The position numbers were made by a program, and so were the translations under genes. From assembly GCA_963724695.1 (NCBI GenBank), contig CAVRVW010000003.1, forward strand, positions 558,001 to 622,000: a stretch of DNA of 64,000 nt. Direction: 5' to 3'. Shown in pieces: positions 17,715 through 25,494 of this stretch. The DNA is from CAVQFD01 sp963724695. GTDB taxonomy: Bacteria; Acidobacteriota; Vicinamibacteria; Vicinamibacterales; CAVVIG01. Each line of letters opens with the position of its first letter. Position 1 is the first letter of the stretch. Under the pieces are notes generated by a model. That model saw only the letters and a list, made by a program, of their open reading frames with translations. It was not told the origin of the DNA and made no database searches.

Positions 17715-18281
17715 ATGTTCGAGCTGACCCTGTTCGACCACCTGCGTATGACCTTCGGGCACGTCGTCTATCGGCACCTGGCGCACGTGCGGTTGAGCGC
17801 CTCGAGGGCGAGGGCCAGCCGGTGGCTGCGCGCCGGGGAAGCCGTGCTGATGACGGGGGTGGTGGTGAGCGCTTCCGGGGCGGCCTTCACCGCCAGTCGC
17901 GCCTACGCGATCACCGCTGCGGTGCTCGCCGGGCTCGCGCTCGTCGTCCTGCTCGTGCGCCTCACCTTCGATCTCGAACGGTCGGCGCAAGTGCACGCGG
18001 TGTGCGCGGCAAAGCTCTGGCACATCCGCGAGCAATACCGCGCGGTGCTTGCCGACATGGTGGACGGCGCCATCGATGTCGACACGGCCCGGCGACAGCG
18101 CGATCGGCTGATGGAAGAGCTCCACGACACCTACGAGGCTGCACCCGCGCCAGACCCCCAGGCGTTCGAACGGGCCGGGCTGTCCGCGGGAGCGGCGACC
18201 AACGACGCCGCGCTGCCGGACGAGGCGATCGACGTGTTCCTGCCGGCGTCGCTTCAGAAGACCCGCCGCCCGGCGGCGTAG
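17715..18281 (+). CDS. SLATT-like two-transmembrane protein
   Basis: 188 residues from ATG 17715, preceded by AAGGGGAG. The layout is an N-terminal helix with conserved His/Arg (FGHVVYRHLAHVRLSASR), then two hydrophobic helices (about residues 42-60 and 64-82). After these comes a long amphipathic helix (VHAVCAAKLWHIREQYRAVL ADMVDG, about 95-120), an arginine-rich helix (TARRQRDRLMEELHDTYEAA) and a short tail. This matches the SLATT class of 2TM domains often linked to SMODS/SLOG nucleotide-signalling immunity. No cyclase or SLOG gene is adjacent, so this would be an orphan. The call rests on pattern, not on a profile search. Confidence 0.5.
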   Translation: MFELTLFDHLRMTFGHVVYRHLAHVRLSASRARASRWLRAGEAVLMTGVVVSASGAAFTASRAYAITAAVLAGLALVVLLVRLTFDLERSAQVHAVCAAKLWHIREQYRAVLADMVDGAIDVDTARRQRDRLMEELHDTYEAAPAPDPQAFERAGLSAGAATNDAALPDEAIDVFLPASLQKTRRPAA

Positions 18282-18283
18282 CG

Positions 18284-18360
18284 CGGGCCCGCCCTGAGCG
18301 GTCTCGAAGGGCCTGCCCTGAGCCAGGCTGAAGGAGCCAGAACGGCGTCGAAGGGGCCGA
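18284..18360. repeat. Two copies of a GCCCTGAGC...GAAGGGC palindrome
   Basis: GCCCTGAGCGGTCTCGAAGG and a diverged second copy (GCCCTGAGCCAGGCTGAAGG) follow the stop of the SLATT-like gene. This resembles a widespread short palindromic intergenic repeat and may act as a terminator. Confidence 0.5.
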
Positions 18361-18400
18361 CTTGACCTTCTGTGCGGGCGCCGGGAATAATCGGCGCCAC

Positions 18401-18946
18401 ATGCGAAAACTTGCCGTGGCGCTGGGCCTGGCGTGCGCCGCCGGTGCGGGGCTGGCCGCGCAGGTCGCGCCGCGGACCTACACCAACCCCAAGCCGGACG
18501 ACCATCTGAAGAAGCTGTTCCCGAACGCGGCGGCCTTTTCGACGCTGTCCGGCCAGCCGCTTCACTTCACGGTGTTCGGCGTAGACCCCAAGGTCAATCC
18601 TGCTGCGCCGCCGATCGGGTACGTGTTCTGGACGACCGACGTCGTTCCCAAGGAACAGGCGTACCACGGGCCCATCCACCTGCTCGTCGGCATGGACCTC
18701 ACGGGCATCCTGACGGGCGTCGTCGTGGACTACCACGCCGAACCGTACGGTTACTTTTCGGTGCAGCCGCAGGAGTTTGCGGATCAGTTCAAGGGCAAGA
18801 GCATTCGCGACCCGTTCCGCGTCGGCGAGGACATCGATGCCGTGTCGCGTGCGACGATCAGTATCACGAGCGGCGCCCGTGCCGTGCGTGACAGCGCGCG
18901 CGCGATGGCGCGTCAGTTCCTCTCCCCGGACGCGGTGAAGAAGTGA
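18401..18946 (+). CDS. Exported FMN-binding domain protein (NosR/RnfG type)
   Basis: 181 residues from ATG 18401 with a signal peptide (KLAVALGLACAAGAG). The FMN-binding domain (about 60-165) ends in DAVSRATIS (147-155), which aligns with the S-x-A-T motif where ApbE attaches FMN; T152 is the likely acceptor. The protein probably works as a periplasmic flavin carrier. The next gene starts inside its stop codon (GTGA overlap) and encodes a NosR/NapH-like membrane iron-sulfur protein, so together they correspond to a split NosR. ApbE is encoded at 12626-13663. Confidence 0.85.
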   Translation: MRKLAVALGLACAAGAGLAAQVAPRTYTNPKPDDHLKKLFPNAAAFSTLSGQPLHFTVFGVDPKVNPAAPPIGYVFWTTDVVPKEQAYHGPIHLLVGMDLTGILTGVVVDYHAEPYGYFSVQPQEFADQFKGKSIRDPFRVGEDIDAVSRATISITSGARAVRDSARAMARQFLSPDAVKK

Positions 18947-19830
18947 CGCAGGACCCCTGGGGCTTCGAGGAAGAAGCCGTCGAGACGTGGGCGGACATCC
19001 TCGGCCCGCAGTGGCTGGATCTCGGGCTCCTCAGCGTCTTCATCGCCTTCGCGCTGTTCAGCTTCTTCAGAAAGAGCAAGCCCCTGAAGTACGCGGCGCT
19101 GGTCTTCGCCGTGGCGTACATGGGTTTCGCGAAGAGCTATCTCATTTCGATAGTCAACGTCTTCGGCGTGATGGATCTGAACCTGCCGATCTTCAGGTAC
19201 AACCTGGCGTGGTACCTGTTTGCGGTGTTCACCGTCGTGTCGACCGTGCTCTGGGGACGCCTCTACTGCGGACGCATCTGCGCGTTCGGCGCGCTGACGC
19301 AGTTGATGGACGCCGTCATCCCGTCGAAATTGCGCTGGGAGCCCTCGCTCAAGCTCGAACGTCAGCTGTCGTGGATCAAGTACGCGGTTCTCGGCGCCGT
19401 CGTCCTGTACTTCCTCGTGACGCATGACATGTCGATCTATCCCTACGTCGAGCCGTTCTGGATGTTCGGGCTCTTCGGATCGGCGGGGCTGTGGATTGGC
19501 CTGGGCGTCCTGCTCGTTGCCACCGTGTTCGTGCGCAACCTGTACTGCCGGTTCCTGTGTCCGGTCGGCGCCACGCTCGGCATCCTGTCGCAGCTGACCG
19601 TGTTCAAGATCAAGCGCTGGTCCGAGTGCAAGACGTGCAAGATCTGCGAGAAGACGTGCGAGTGGGGCGCCATCCAGGGCCCGAAGATCGTGATGTCCGA
19701 GTGCGTGCGCTGCGACGACTGCGAGCGGCTGTACATGGACCAGCAGAAGTGCCCGCACTGGATCATCATCCGGCGCAAGTCCGACTTCGCGGGCAGACCG
19801 GCGGTGACGGCGCCATCACCGACAGCATAG
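18943..19830 (+). CDS. NosR/NapH-like polytopic 4Fe-4S membrane protein
   Basis: 295 residues from GTG 18943. About five transmembrane helices carry the twin motifs LYCGRICAFGAL (C109, C113) and LYCRFLCPVGA (C202, C206). A cytoplasmic C-terminal ferredoxin part follows with C229-x2-C232-x2-C235-x3-C239 and C254-x2-C257-x2-C260-x9-C270, enough for two 4Fe-4S clusters. Such proteins move electrons across the membrane to or from a periplasmic flavin domain, here presumably the co-encoded FMN-binding protein. No nitrous-oxide or nitrate reductase gene is in the window, so the terminal acceptor is unknown. Confidence 0.85.
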   Translation: MTQDPWGFEEEAVETWADILGPQWLDLGLLSVFIAFALFSFFRKSKPLKYAALVFAVAYMGFAKSYLISIVNVFGVMDLNLPIFRYNLAWYLFAVFTVVSTVLWGRLYCGRICAFGALTQLMDAVIPSKLRWEPSLKLERQLSWIKYAVLGAVVLYFLVTHDMSIYPYVEPFWMFGLFGSAGLWIGLGVLLVATVFVRNLYCRFLCPVGATLGILSQLTVFKIKRWSECKTCKICEKTCEWGAIQGPKIVMSECVRCDDCERLYMDQQKCPHWIIIRRKSDFAGRPAVTAPSPTA

Positions 19831-19883
19831 TGCCGGGGGGCGCCCCCCTAAGAGGCCGTTCTTTTCTCGCCGAGGGCAAGACG

Positions 19884-20618
19884 ATGAACGTCACGCGCCG
19901 GCGATTTCTCGGAACGCTCGGCGCGGCGCCGGCGGTGTGGCCGGCGCTGGCGCGCGGGCAGTCGCAGGCGCTTCCTGCCGACGCGGTGGTTGCGCCAGGC
20001 CGGCACCCGCTGAACCTCGAACGCGGCCGGGACGGGTTCGTGTACGTGCCGCGCGGCTACCAGCCGGCGCGCGCGTTGCCCTTGATGCTCGTGCTGCATG
20101 GAGCGGGCGGGTCGTCGGCCTCCGCTGACGGCTGGTTCCCGCTGGCGGATGAGCACGGCGTGCTCCTTCTGGCGCCCGACTCCAGACAGTGGACGTGGGA
20201 CGCGATCCTCGGCAGCTTTGGTCCCGACGTCGACTTTCTGTTCCGTGCGCTCAAGTGGACCGTGCAGCGCTACGCCGTTGACCGGCGTCGGCTGGCCCTG
20301 AGCGGCTTCTCGGACGGCGCGTCGTACGCCTTGTCGCTCGGGATTGGCAACGGCGACGTGTTCACGCACATCATGGCGCTGTCGCCGGGCGTGATGTCGC
20401 CGGCCGTTGCGGCCGGGAAGCCGCGGATCTTCATCTCCCACGGCACCGACGATGGTGTCATGCCGATCGACGATACGAGCCGTCGCTTCGTGCCGCGGCT
20501 CCAGGCGCTCGAGTACGACGTCACCTACAGGGAGTTCGAGGGCCGGCACACGCTCCCGCCGGAGATCCGCCGCGCGGCCATGCTGTGGTTCCTCGCAGGA
20601 ACGGTCAGTGCCGGTTGA
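19884..20618 (+). CDS. Secreted poly-ester hydrolase/feruloyl esterase-like (LpqC/PHB depolymerase family)
   Basis: 244 residues, ATG 19884, with a Tat-like leader (VTRRRFLGTLGAAPAV). The alpha/beta-hydrolase features are the oxyanion-loop LHGAGGSS, the nucleophile elbow GFSDGA with S143, a HGTDDGVMP acid loop (D189/D190) and H222 in EGRHTLP. It resembles small exported esterases acting on polyesters or acylated polysaccharides. The stop overlaps the following VOC gene start (GTG 20608) by 11 bases. Confidence 0.85.
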   Translation: MNVTRRRFLGTLGAAPAVWPALARGQSQALPADAVVAPGRHPLNLERGRDGFVYVPRGYQPARALPLMLVLHGAGGSSASADGWFPLADEHGVLLLAPDSRQWTWDAILGSFGPDVDFLFRALKWTVQRYAVDRRRLALSGFSDGASYALSLGIGNGDVFTHIMALSPGVMSPAVAAGKPRIFISHGTDDGVMPIDDTSRRFVPRLQALEYDVTYREFEGRHTLPPEIRRAAMLWFLAGTVSAG

Positions 20619-21433
20619 TGCCGGAGCGCGGATCGGCGCCGTGCATCTCACGGTGGCCGACCTCGAGCGACAGGTCGCCTTCTACGAGACGTCGGTCGGC
20701 CTCACTGTGCGGCTGCGTGACGAGGGGGTCGCCTGGCTGGGGGCCGGCGGCGAAGACCTCCTGGTCCTCCACGCACATCCCTCGGCTCGACGGTTTTCCG
20801 GTACCACCGGCTTGTACCACTTCGCCGTGCTGGTCCCCACGAGGCGTGATCTGGCGCGCGCGCTCAGACGCCTCGTCGACGCCAGAACGAGCCTGCAGGG
20901 CGTCGCGGATCACGGTGTCAGCGAAGCCCTGTACCTGGCCGACCCCGAGGGCAACGGCATCGAGATCTACCGCGACCGTCCGCGCGAGGCGTGGCCGACG
21001 GTTGGCGGTCAGCTCCAGATGGGGACCGATCCGCTGGACCTCGACGGGCTGCTCTCCGAGCTCGGTGGCGACGTGCCGCCAGACGAACGCATGGCGCCCG
21101 CGACCACAATCGGTCACGTGCACTTGCACGTCGCCGACCTTGCCGCCACCGAGCAGTTCTACACGGGCGTCCTGGGGTTCGAGCTGACGCAGCGCTTCGG
21201 CCGGTCGGCGTCCTTCTTCGCGGCCGGCGGCTACCACCACCACATCGGCGCCAATATCTGGGCGGGCGCCGGCGCGCCGCCTCCGCCTCCCGGTGCGCTC
21301 GGCCTCGACCACTTCGAAATTGCGGGGTCGGGTTTGGTTTTCGATCCCACGTCCGATCGAAAACCAGAGCCCGACCCCATCCTCGCTGATTCGCGACCCG
21401 TCCGGGAATGCCATCCGCCTGGTGGGAAGTTGA
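20608..21433 (+). CDS. Two-domain VOC (glyoxalase/ring-cleavage dioxygenase-like) protein, frameshifted near its 3' end
   Basis: Starts at GTG 20608. The first VOC domain runs from RIGAVHLTVADLERQVAFYE to DPEGNGIEIYRDRPREAWPT. The second starts at IGHVHLHVADLAATEQFYTG and reads through HHHIGANIWAG to LGLDHFEI. After that the frame breaks. In the +1 frame the expected end appears (LIRDPSGNAIRLVGS, stop TGA 21431-21433). Between the two lies a long perfect-stem hairpin (21324-21378), and roughly 20 residues of the domain are missing. The layout resembles CatE-type catechol 2,3-dioxygenases, with His and Glu metal ligands at the usual places. Substrate unknown. Confidence 0.8.
21324..21378. repeat. 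Long hairpin inside the VOC gene
   Basis: Left arm 21324-21346 and right arm 21355-21378 are complementary over 9 bp (GGGGTCGGG/CCCGACCCC) and 11 bp (GGTTTTCGATC/GATCGAAAACC). A 3-versus-4-base internal bulge separates these, and the loop is 8 bases. It sits exactly where the VOC reading frame fails. Confidence 0.85.
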
Positions 21434-21849
21434 TCCGGCAGGCCCTGGTACGCGGCCTGAACAAGCGCTGCCCGCACTGCGGCCAGGGCCCGCTTTTCGC
21501 GGGGTGGGATCACCTCGAGCGCTGCCATGTCTGCGGGCTTGTCTTCGAGCGTAACGCCGGTGACACCTGGGCGTTCACGATCCTGGGCGATCGTCTTCCG
21601 CTCGGCGTGCTCGTGGCCGTGGTGTACTTCGGCCTGGGGCGCGAACACCCCTGGTTGGGCCTTGCGGCCTTCGCCGCGATCGGCGCGCTGTTTCTCTGGA
21701 CCTCGCCGAATCGGTGGGGCGTCGGCATCGCCCTGCACTATCTTTCGCGAGTCCAGTGGCCGGATCCGGACGACCCCGTTCCCCCTTTCGGGGAAGTCAG
21801 AACTGAGAACGAGAATTCGAATCAGAACCTGCACCCGAACGTGAACTGA
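21430..21849 (+). CDS. DUF983 zinc-ribbon membrane protein
   Basis: Starts at TTG 21430, overlapping the VOC stop as TTGA; 139 residues. An N-terminal zinc ribbon (C-P-H-C-G then C-H-V-C-G, about residues 14-36) is followed by the DUF983 core GDTWAFTILGDRLPLG and two transmembrane helices (about 52-68 and 74-92). It ends in a hydrophilic tail. The last 25 or so residues (VRTENENSNQNLHPNVN) are encoded by a GAAC-rich quasi-repeat, so the original C-terminus may lie near FGEV. Function of the family is not established. Confidence 0.8.
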   Translation: MIRQALVRGLNKRCPHCGQGPLFAGWDHLERCHVCGLVFERNAGDTWAFTILGDRLPLGVLVAVVYFGLGREHPWLGLAAFAAIGALFLWTSPNRWGVGIALHYLSRVQWPDPDDPVPPFGEVRTENENSNQNLHPNVN

Positions 21850-23295
21850 ACTCTGAACCGGTGTCCAGCGCACGTCCGTCAGCCTCAACTGCTGCCTGAT
21901 GCGATCGAAAGCGGCGCGGTACGAGGGCTCTTCGTTCTCCGGAACGATGGTCATGTAGTAGAAGAGGTTCCCGTCGCTCAGGAAGGTCGTGAACATGTCG
22001 ATCCGCTCACGCCCGCCGAGTGGGGAAGGGTTCACGAGCGGCGTCGCAATGGCCGAGCGCTGCGAGATCCGCGTGGACTGCTGGTCGCCGGCAATGCGCA
22101 GGTCCGGGTTGCCTTGACGAAGGTCGTCGAGCCACGCATCGGTGGCGTCGCGGAGGTCGCGCGATGCGGGACGCGTGATGCCGAACTCGACGCCGTGGGT
22201 GAAGACGGACTGTCCGTTCAAGTTGCCGTAGCCGTTCTGGGGCACAGCCTTCACGGACCGGCTCGACGACAGGTTGGTCCAGTTGCTGGGAACGACCGTC
22301 TCGAAGAGGCCGGCGTTCAGCCGCTTGTACTGCGTGGACGGCTTCGGCACGCGCTCGCCCGGCGTGCCGACGGAGCTCGGCGTCTCTGCCCTCGCCGTTG
22401 GTCCGGCTGGTGACCTCTTTCATGGTCTTCGCGCGAGGCAGCGCGTTGAAGCTTTCCTTGATCGCCGCAAACCGGCCCGTGTCCCCTCTGGAGGCGATCT
22501 GCAGCGACTCGGCTTCCTTGGTGATGTAGGCGGTGCGATTGCCGGGATTCGGGTGGCTGCTCAGCCACTCGGGCGACCCTCCGGACTTGCTCTCTTTCTC
22601 GATCGTCTCGAACATCCGCGCGAGCGCACGCGGGTCGTAGCCGGCGCGCGCCATGATCTGCGCGCCGAGAAGGTCGGCCTGCTTCTCGAACTCCCGGCCG
22701 TATTTCATCAGCAAGCTGCCCAGCCCGAACTGCGTGCCCTGCATGATGGCCGAGCCCGCCGACCCGCCGACCACGGCGCCGCCGAGAATGCCCGCGATCT
22801 GGCCGATCTGCAGCCAGGGGTTTTGCGCCTTCGAGGCGTTCGCCGTGCCGTGCCTGAAGCAGCACGTGCGAGAGCTCGTGCGCCATCACGCCCGACGACT
22901 TCGCCCTCGCTGGTCGCGGCGTCGAACATGCCGCGATGCACGAACATCGGCCCGCCCGGCAGCGCAAAGGCGTTGATCTCCTTCACGTTCACCGGCGTAA
23001 ACGAATATTCGTAGACGGGCTGCTTGAACTCCGCGGGCGCGACGTCCACGAGCCGATCGCCCAGCTCGGTCAAGTACCTCGTGATGGTGCGGTCCTCGAT
23101 GACCGGGAACTGCTTCCGAACTTCCGCTGCGCCTTCACGCCCGATCTTGACGTCCTGCTCCGGCGTGTACTTGTTCTTCGGCAGCTCGATCTTCGTTTGT
23201 GCCAGCAGCGAGCCAGCGAGACCGGCGCTCAGCGCGAGCGCCAGCAGCGAAGCCTTTCGGCGGGTCGTTACGTGAAGAGTTGGCTTCATCAGCAT
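21842..23295 (-). CDS. M48-family metalloprotease (frameshifted, 3' end uncertain)
   Basis: Start ATG 23295 (MLMKPTLHVTTRRKASLLAL, signal peptide). The first frame continues to EINAFALPGGPMFVHRGMFD. An extra G near 22905 shifts into VMAHELSHVLL, the zinc motif H-E-x2-H, and an extra base near 22868 shifts into the next segment. That segment carries GREFEKQADLLGAQIMARAG with the third ligand Glu. Near 22380 another shift enters the C-terminal region ending near QQLRLTDVRW. After that the frame has no stop until 20605, which I treat as readthrough into the GAAC repeat and neighbouring genes. Function is likely periplasmic quality control (BepA/YfgC-like), though the C-terminal domain is not a TPR. 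Confidence 0.75.
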
Positions 23296-23366
23296 CCTCG
23301 GATTTTCGTCACCCATGCTTATGCATGTTTCGATCCGACTCCTGAGGAGGACAACCCGGCCACGAC

Positions 23367-24230
23367 CTACGGCCCGAAACTCGAGATTGCCTGAACTTTC
23401 CACGCGCCGCCACGGTTCGTCACGAGCGCCAGAGCTTCGTAACTCGACATGGCGCTGCCGTCGCGGCCCCGGCGGGAATACCGGAAGGTAATGTTGACCC
23501 CCGCAGTGCTCACCTGAACCGCGTCGGCCTGCTCGAGCCGCGTTTCGAACCACGTACGCTGGCGTCCGGGCTCCGCGCCGCGAAGAAACTCGGCCGGTGA
23601 CGCCGACACGTCCACCGTCCCGTCGGCGATGCGCACGTACGGATAGTTGAAGGTCGCCGCCAGCGCCTCCCCGTTATGGCCGTTCCACGCCGCGAAGTGG
23701 GCCTTGAGGGCGGCGAGCGCCGCGGCGCCGTTGGCGGTCGTGGTGGTGGCGTCGATGCCAGTGGGTCCGGCCGCAAAACGGGAAAGGACCCCCCAGCGTC
23801 CCTGGTGCTCCGTGACGATGTAGGTGATGGCGCTGCCCGTCAGGGTCTTGCCCTCGGCGGTGTAGCGGGTCCACTGGCCCGAGACGTGGACCTTGTCGAC
23901 ACCGACCTGCAGCACTCGGCGCGAGTCCCACTCGCTATGGTGCCACCCGGTCTTCAGCGTCTGCCCGAAGTCCACCCCTGCGGCGTACTCTTCCGGCGTT
24001 TTGCTGATGGCGAACTCGCCCGGCGAAGGCCGCACGTGGGGGAAATGAAGCGATCCGGCCCAGCGCAGCGGCTCGCGCGAGTTCCATGTCTCGAGGTAGC
24101 GGTCGAGCGCCTGCAGCGCGAAATGCGATCGCAGCGCAGTGGCCTCCGGCCCGAGCGGCGTCTGTGCCGAGATCAGTGTGCCAGTGGCGACGACGAGACA
24201 GGCCAGGGAGGTGCGCTTGACGGTGAGCAT
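23367..24230 (-). CDS. Secreted protein with two NTF2/SnoaL-like domains
   Basis: 287 residues with a signal peptide (RTSLACLVVATGTLISAQ). Two tandem repeats of a cone-shaped NTF2-like fold appear: the first at about 35-155 (LQALDRYLETWNSREPLRWA to WGVLSRFAAG), the second at about 170-285 (ALKAHFAAWNGHNGEALAAT to GGAWKVQAISSFGP). Shared motifs are W-N-x-H/S, the FPHVR/YPYVRI strand and the R-x-T/TWF helix. No catalytic residues can be named. Such proteins often bind small hydrophobic ligands; no function is inferred here. Confidence 0.65.
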   Translation of the reverse strand: MLTVKRTSLACLVVATGTLISAQTPLGPEATALRSHFALQALDRYLETWNSREPLRWAGSLHFPHVRPSPGEFAISKTPEEYAAGVDFGQTLKTGWHHSEWDSRRVLQVGVDKVHVSGQWTRYTAEGKTLTGSAITYIVTEHQGRWGVLSRFAAGPTGIDATTTTANGAAALAALKAHFAAWNGHNGEALAATFNYPYVRIADGTVDVSASPAEFLRGAEPGRQRTWFETRLEQADAVQVSTAGVNITFRYSRRGRDGSAMSSYEALALVTNRGGAWKVQAISSFGP

Positions 24231-24712
24231 GCCGATAGGGTGCCCCCGAATCGGGATTCTCGCAAGCTGCTGGCCGTAGCCGCGTCGATGAGGACGACGT
24301 TGAGCCGGTAGAACAGGGCCTCGAGGAAGTCACCGCGCTCGACCGACCGTGCGAGCGGCGCCGCGGTGATCGATAGCACCTGCACGCCCAGGCAGCCCGT
24401 GGTCATCCAATCGTGCAGCGCCTGCTGCTGCGGCGGCGTGAGGGCCTCAACGTTCTCCAGCAGCAGCGTGCCCTGCGTCGCGGTGGTGAGGTCAAACGCG
24501 CAGGGGAGCTGGTAGCGCCGGTGAGGTTCGCGGCACACGCGCAACAGGGCGCTCGACACGGCGCCGACGGCCGTCGAGGCGCACTCGACCAGCACGTTCG
24601 GTCGGTGCTCCATGGCCAGCAGCTGCTCGAGCAACGACGCATCGGACATTCCGCCGAAATTATGGTCTTGCCGGGACTTCATGGGTCGGACCCTCTTGCT
24701 GGGATGAGACAT
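24173..24712 (-). CDS. Small protein resembling part of a sigma-54 activator AAA+ domain
   Basis: 179 residues if the first start (ATG 24712) is used; ATGs at 24682 and 24649 are also possible. The middle (GTLLLENVEALTPPQQQALH, then ITAAPLARSVERGDFLEALF YRLNVV) closely follows the Walker B to sensor region of bacterial enhancer-binding proteins. Walker A, the GAFTGA loop and the DNA-binding domain are absent, so it cannot act as a normal activator. It overlaps the downstream NTF2-like gene by 58 bases. It could be a truncated or domesticated regulator. Confidence 0.5.
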   Translation of the reverse strand: MSHPSKRVRPMKSRQDHNFGGMSDASLLEQLLAMEHRPNVLVECASTAVGAVSSALLRVCREPHRRYQLPCAFDLTTATQGTLLLENVEALTPPQQQALHDWMTTGCLGVQVLSITAAPLARSVERGDFLEALFYRLNVVLIDAATASSLRESRFGGTLSACSPSSAPPWPVSSSPLAH

Positions 24713-24837
24713 CCTGCCACGCTGTGCGCAAACCTAAGATCTAGGTCGATCCCTAGTTCACGAAGACGTAGCTTTTTGTCGCGTACTGACAACACTGTTG
24801 TGTTTCGGTCGTGCGACGAAGGGGCAAAAAAGTGGGC

Positions 24838-25494
24838 TTACGTGGCGGAGGGGTCAATCAGGCCCTCCTGCACGGCGTAGCGGGTCAGCTCCGCCACGCT
24901 TCTGGCGTTCAACTTCGCCATCAACCGCCCGCGGTGAAACTCCACCGTCTTGACCGAGACCCCCAGGACCTCCGCCATCTCCTTGTTTTGCCGGCCCTCG
25001 GCAACGAGCTGCAGGATCTGGCGCTGACGGTCGGTCAGCACGGTCGCCGCCCGGGTCACCTTGCCGGCCGAGGCGCGCAGGCTTTCGATGACGTCCGAAC
25101 CGAACTCCGGCGAGATGTAGATCCGGCCTCGCCTGGCGTGGTCGAGGGCCGTCAGCAGCTCCTCGGCGGCGCCGGTCTTGAGCACGTATGCCACGGCCCC
25201 GGTATCGAGCGCCCGCCGCAAGTACATCGGGCTGGCATGCATCGTCAGGAACACGACGATCACCTCCGGCCGCGCCTGGCGGATTTGCCGGGCCGCGTCG
25301 ATACCATTCAGGACCGGCATGCTCACATCGAGCACGATGATATCGGGCCGAAGCCGCTCGGCCGCTTCGACGATGGCGCGGCCATCCTGCGCGGTTCCGA
25401 CGATCTCGTACCGCGGCGAGAGAAGGGTCCGGATGCCGTTGAGGATGAGCGGGTGATCGTCACCGAGCAGGATGCGAGGTGGGCCTGTCATCAT
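24838..25494 (-). CDS. NarL/LuxR-family response regulator
   Basis: 218 residues from ATG 25494, which overlaps the kinase stop by four bases. A receiver domain (acidic pocket D12/D13, phospho-acceptor D56 in IIVLDVSMP, conserved K in YVLKTGA) is followed by a GerE helix-turn-helix (LTDRQRQILQLVAEGRQNKE, then VKTVEFHRGRLMAKL). It is the partner of the histidine kinase directly upstream. The stop sits about 125 bp downstream of the sigma-54-like gene start. Confidence 0.9.
   Translation of the reverse strand: MMTGPPRILLGDDHPLILNGIRTLLSPRYEIVGTAQDGRAIVEAAERLRPDIIVLDVSMPVLNGIDAARQIRQARPEVIVVFLTMHASPMYLRRALDTGAVAYVLKTGAAEELLTALDHARRGRIYISPEFGSDVIESLRASAGKVTRAATVLTDRQRQILQLVAEGRQNKEMAEVLGVSVKTVEFHRGRLMAKLNARSVAELTRYAVQEGLIDPSAT

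Noticed and set aside
20605..21840. Continuation of the M48 frame to 20605
   Set aside because: It runs antisense through DUF983 and the VOC gene without homology; it reflects loss of a stop in the repeat.
20407..21849. Apparent VOC-DUF983 fusion in one frame
   Set aside because: The expected VOC end (GNAIRLVGS, stop) is found in the next frame and DUF983 has its own TTG start overlapping it. A frame break makes the fusion only apparent.
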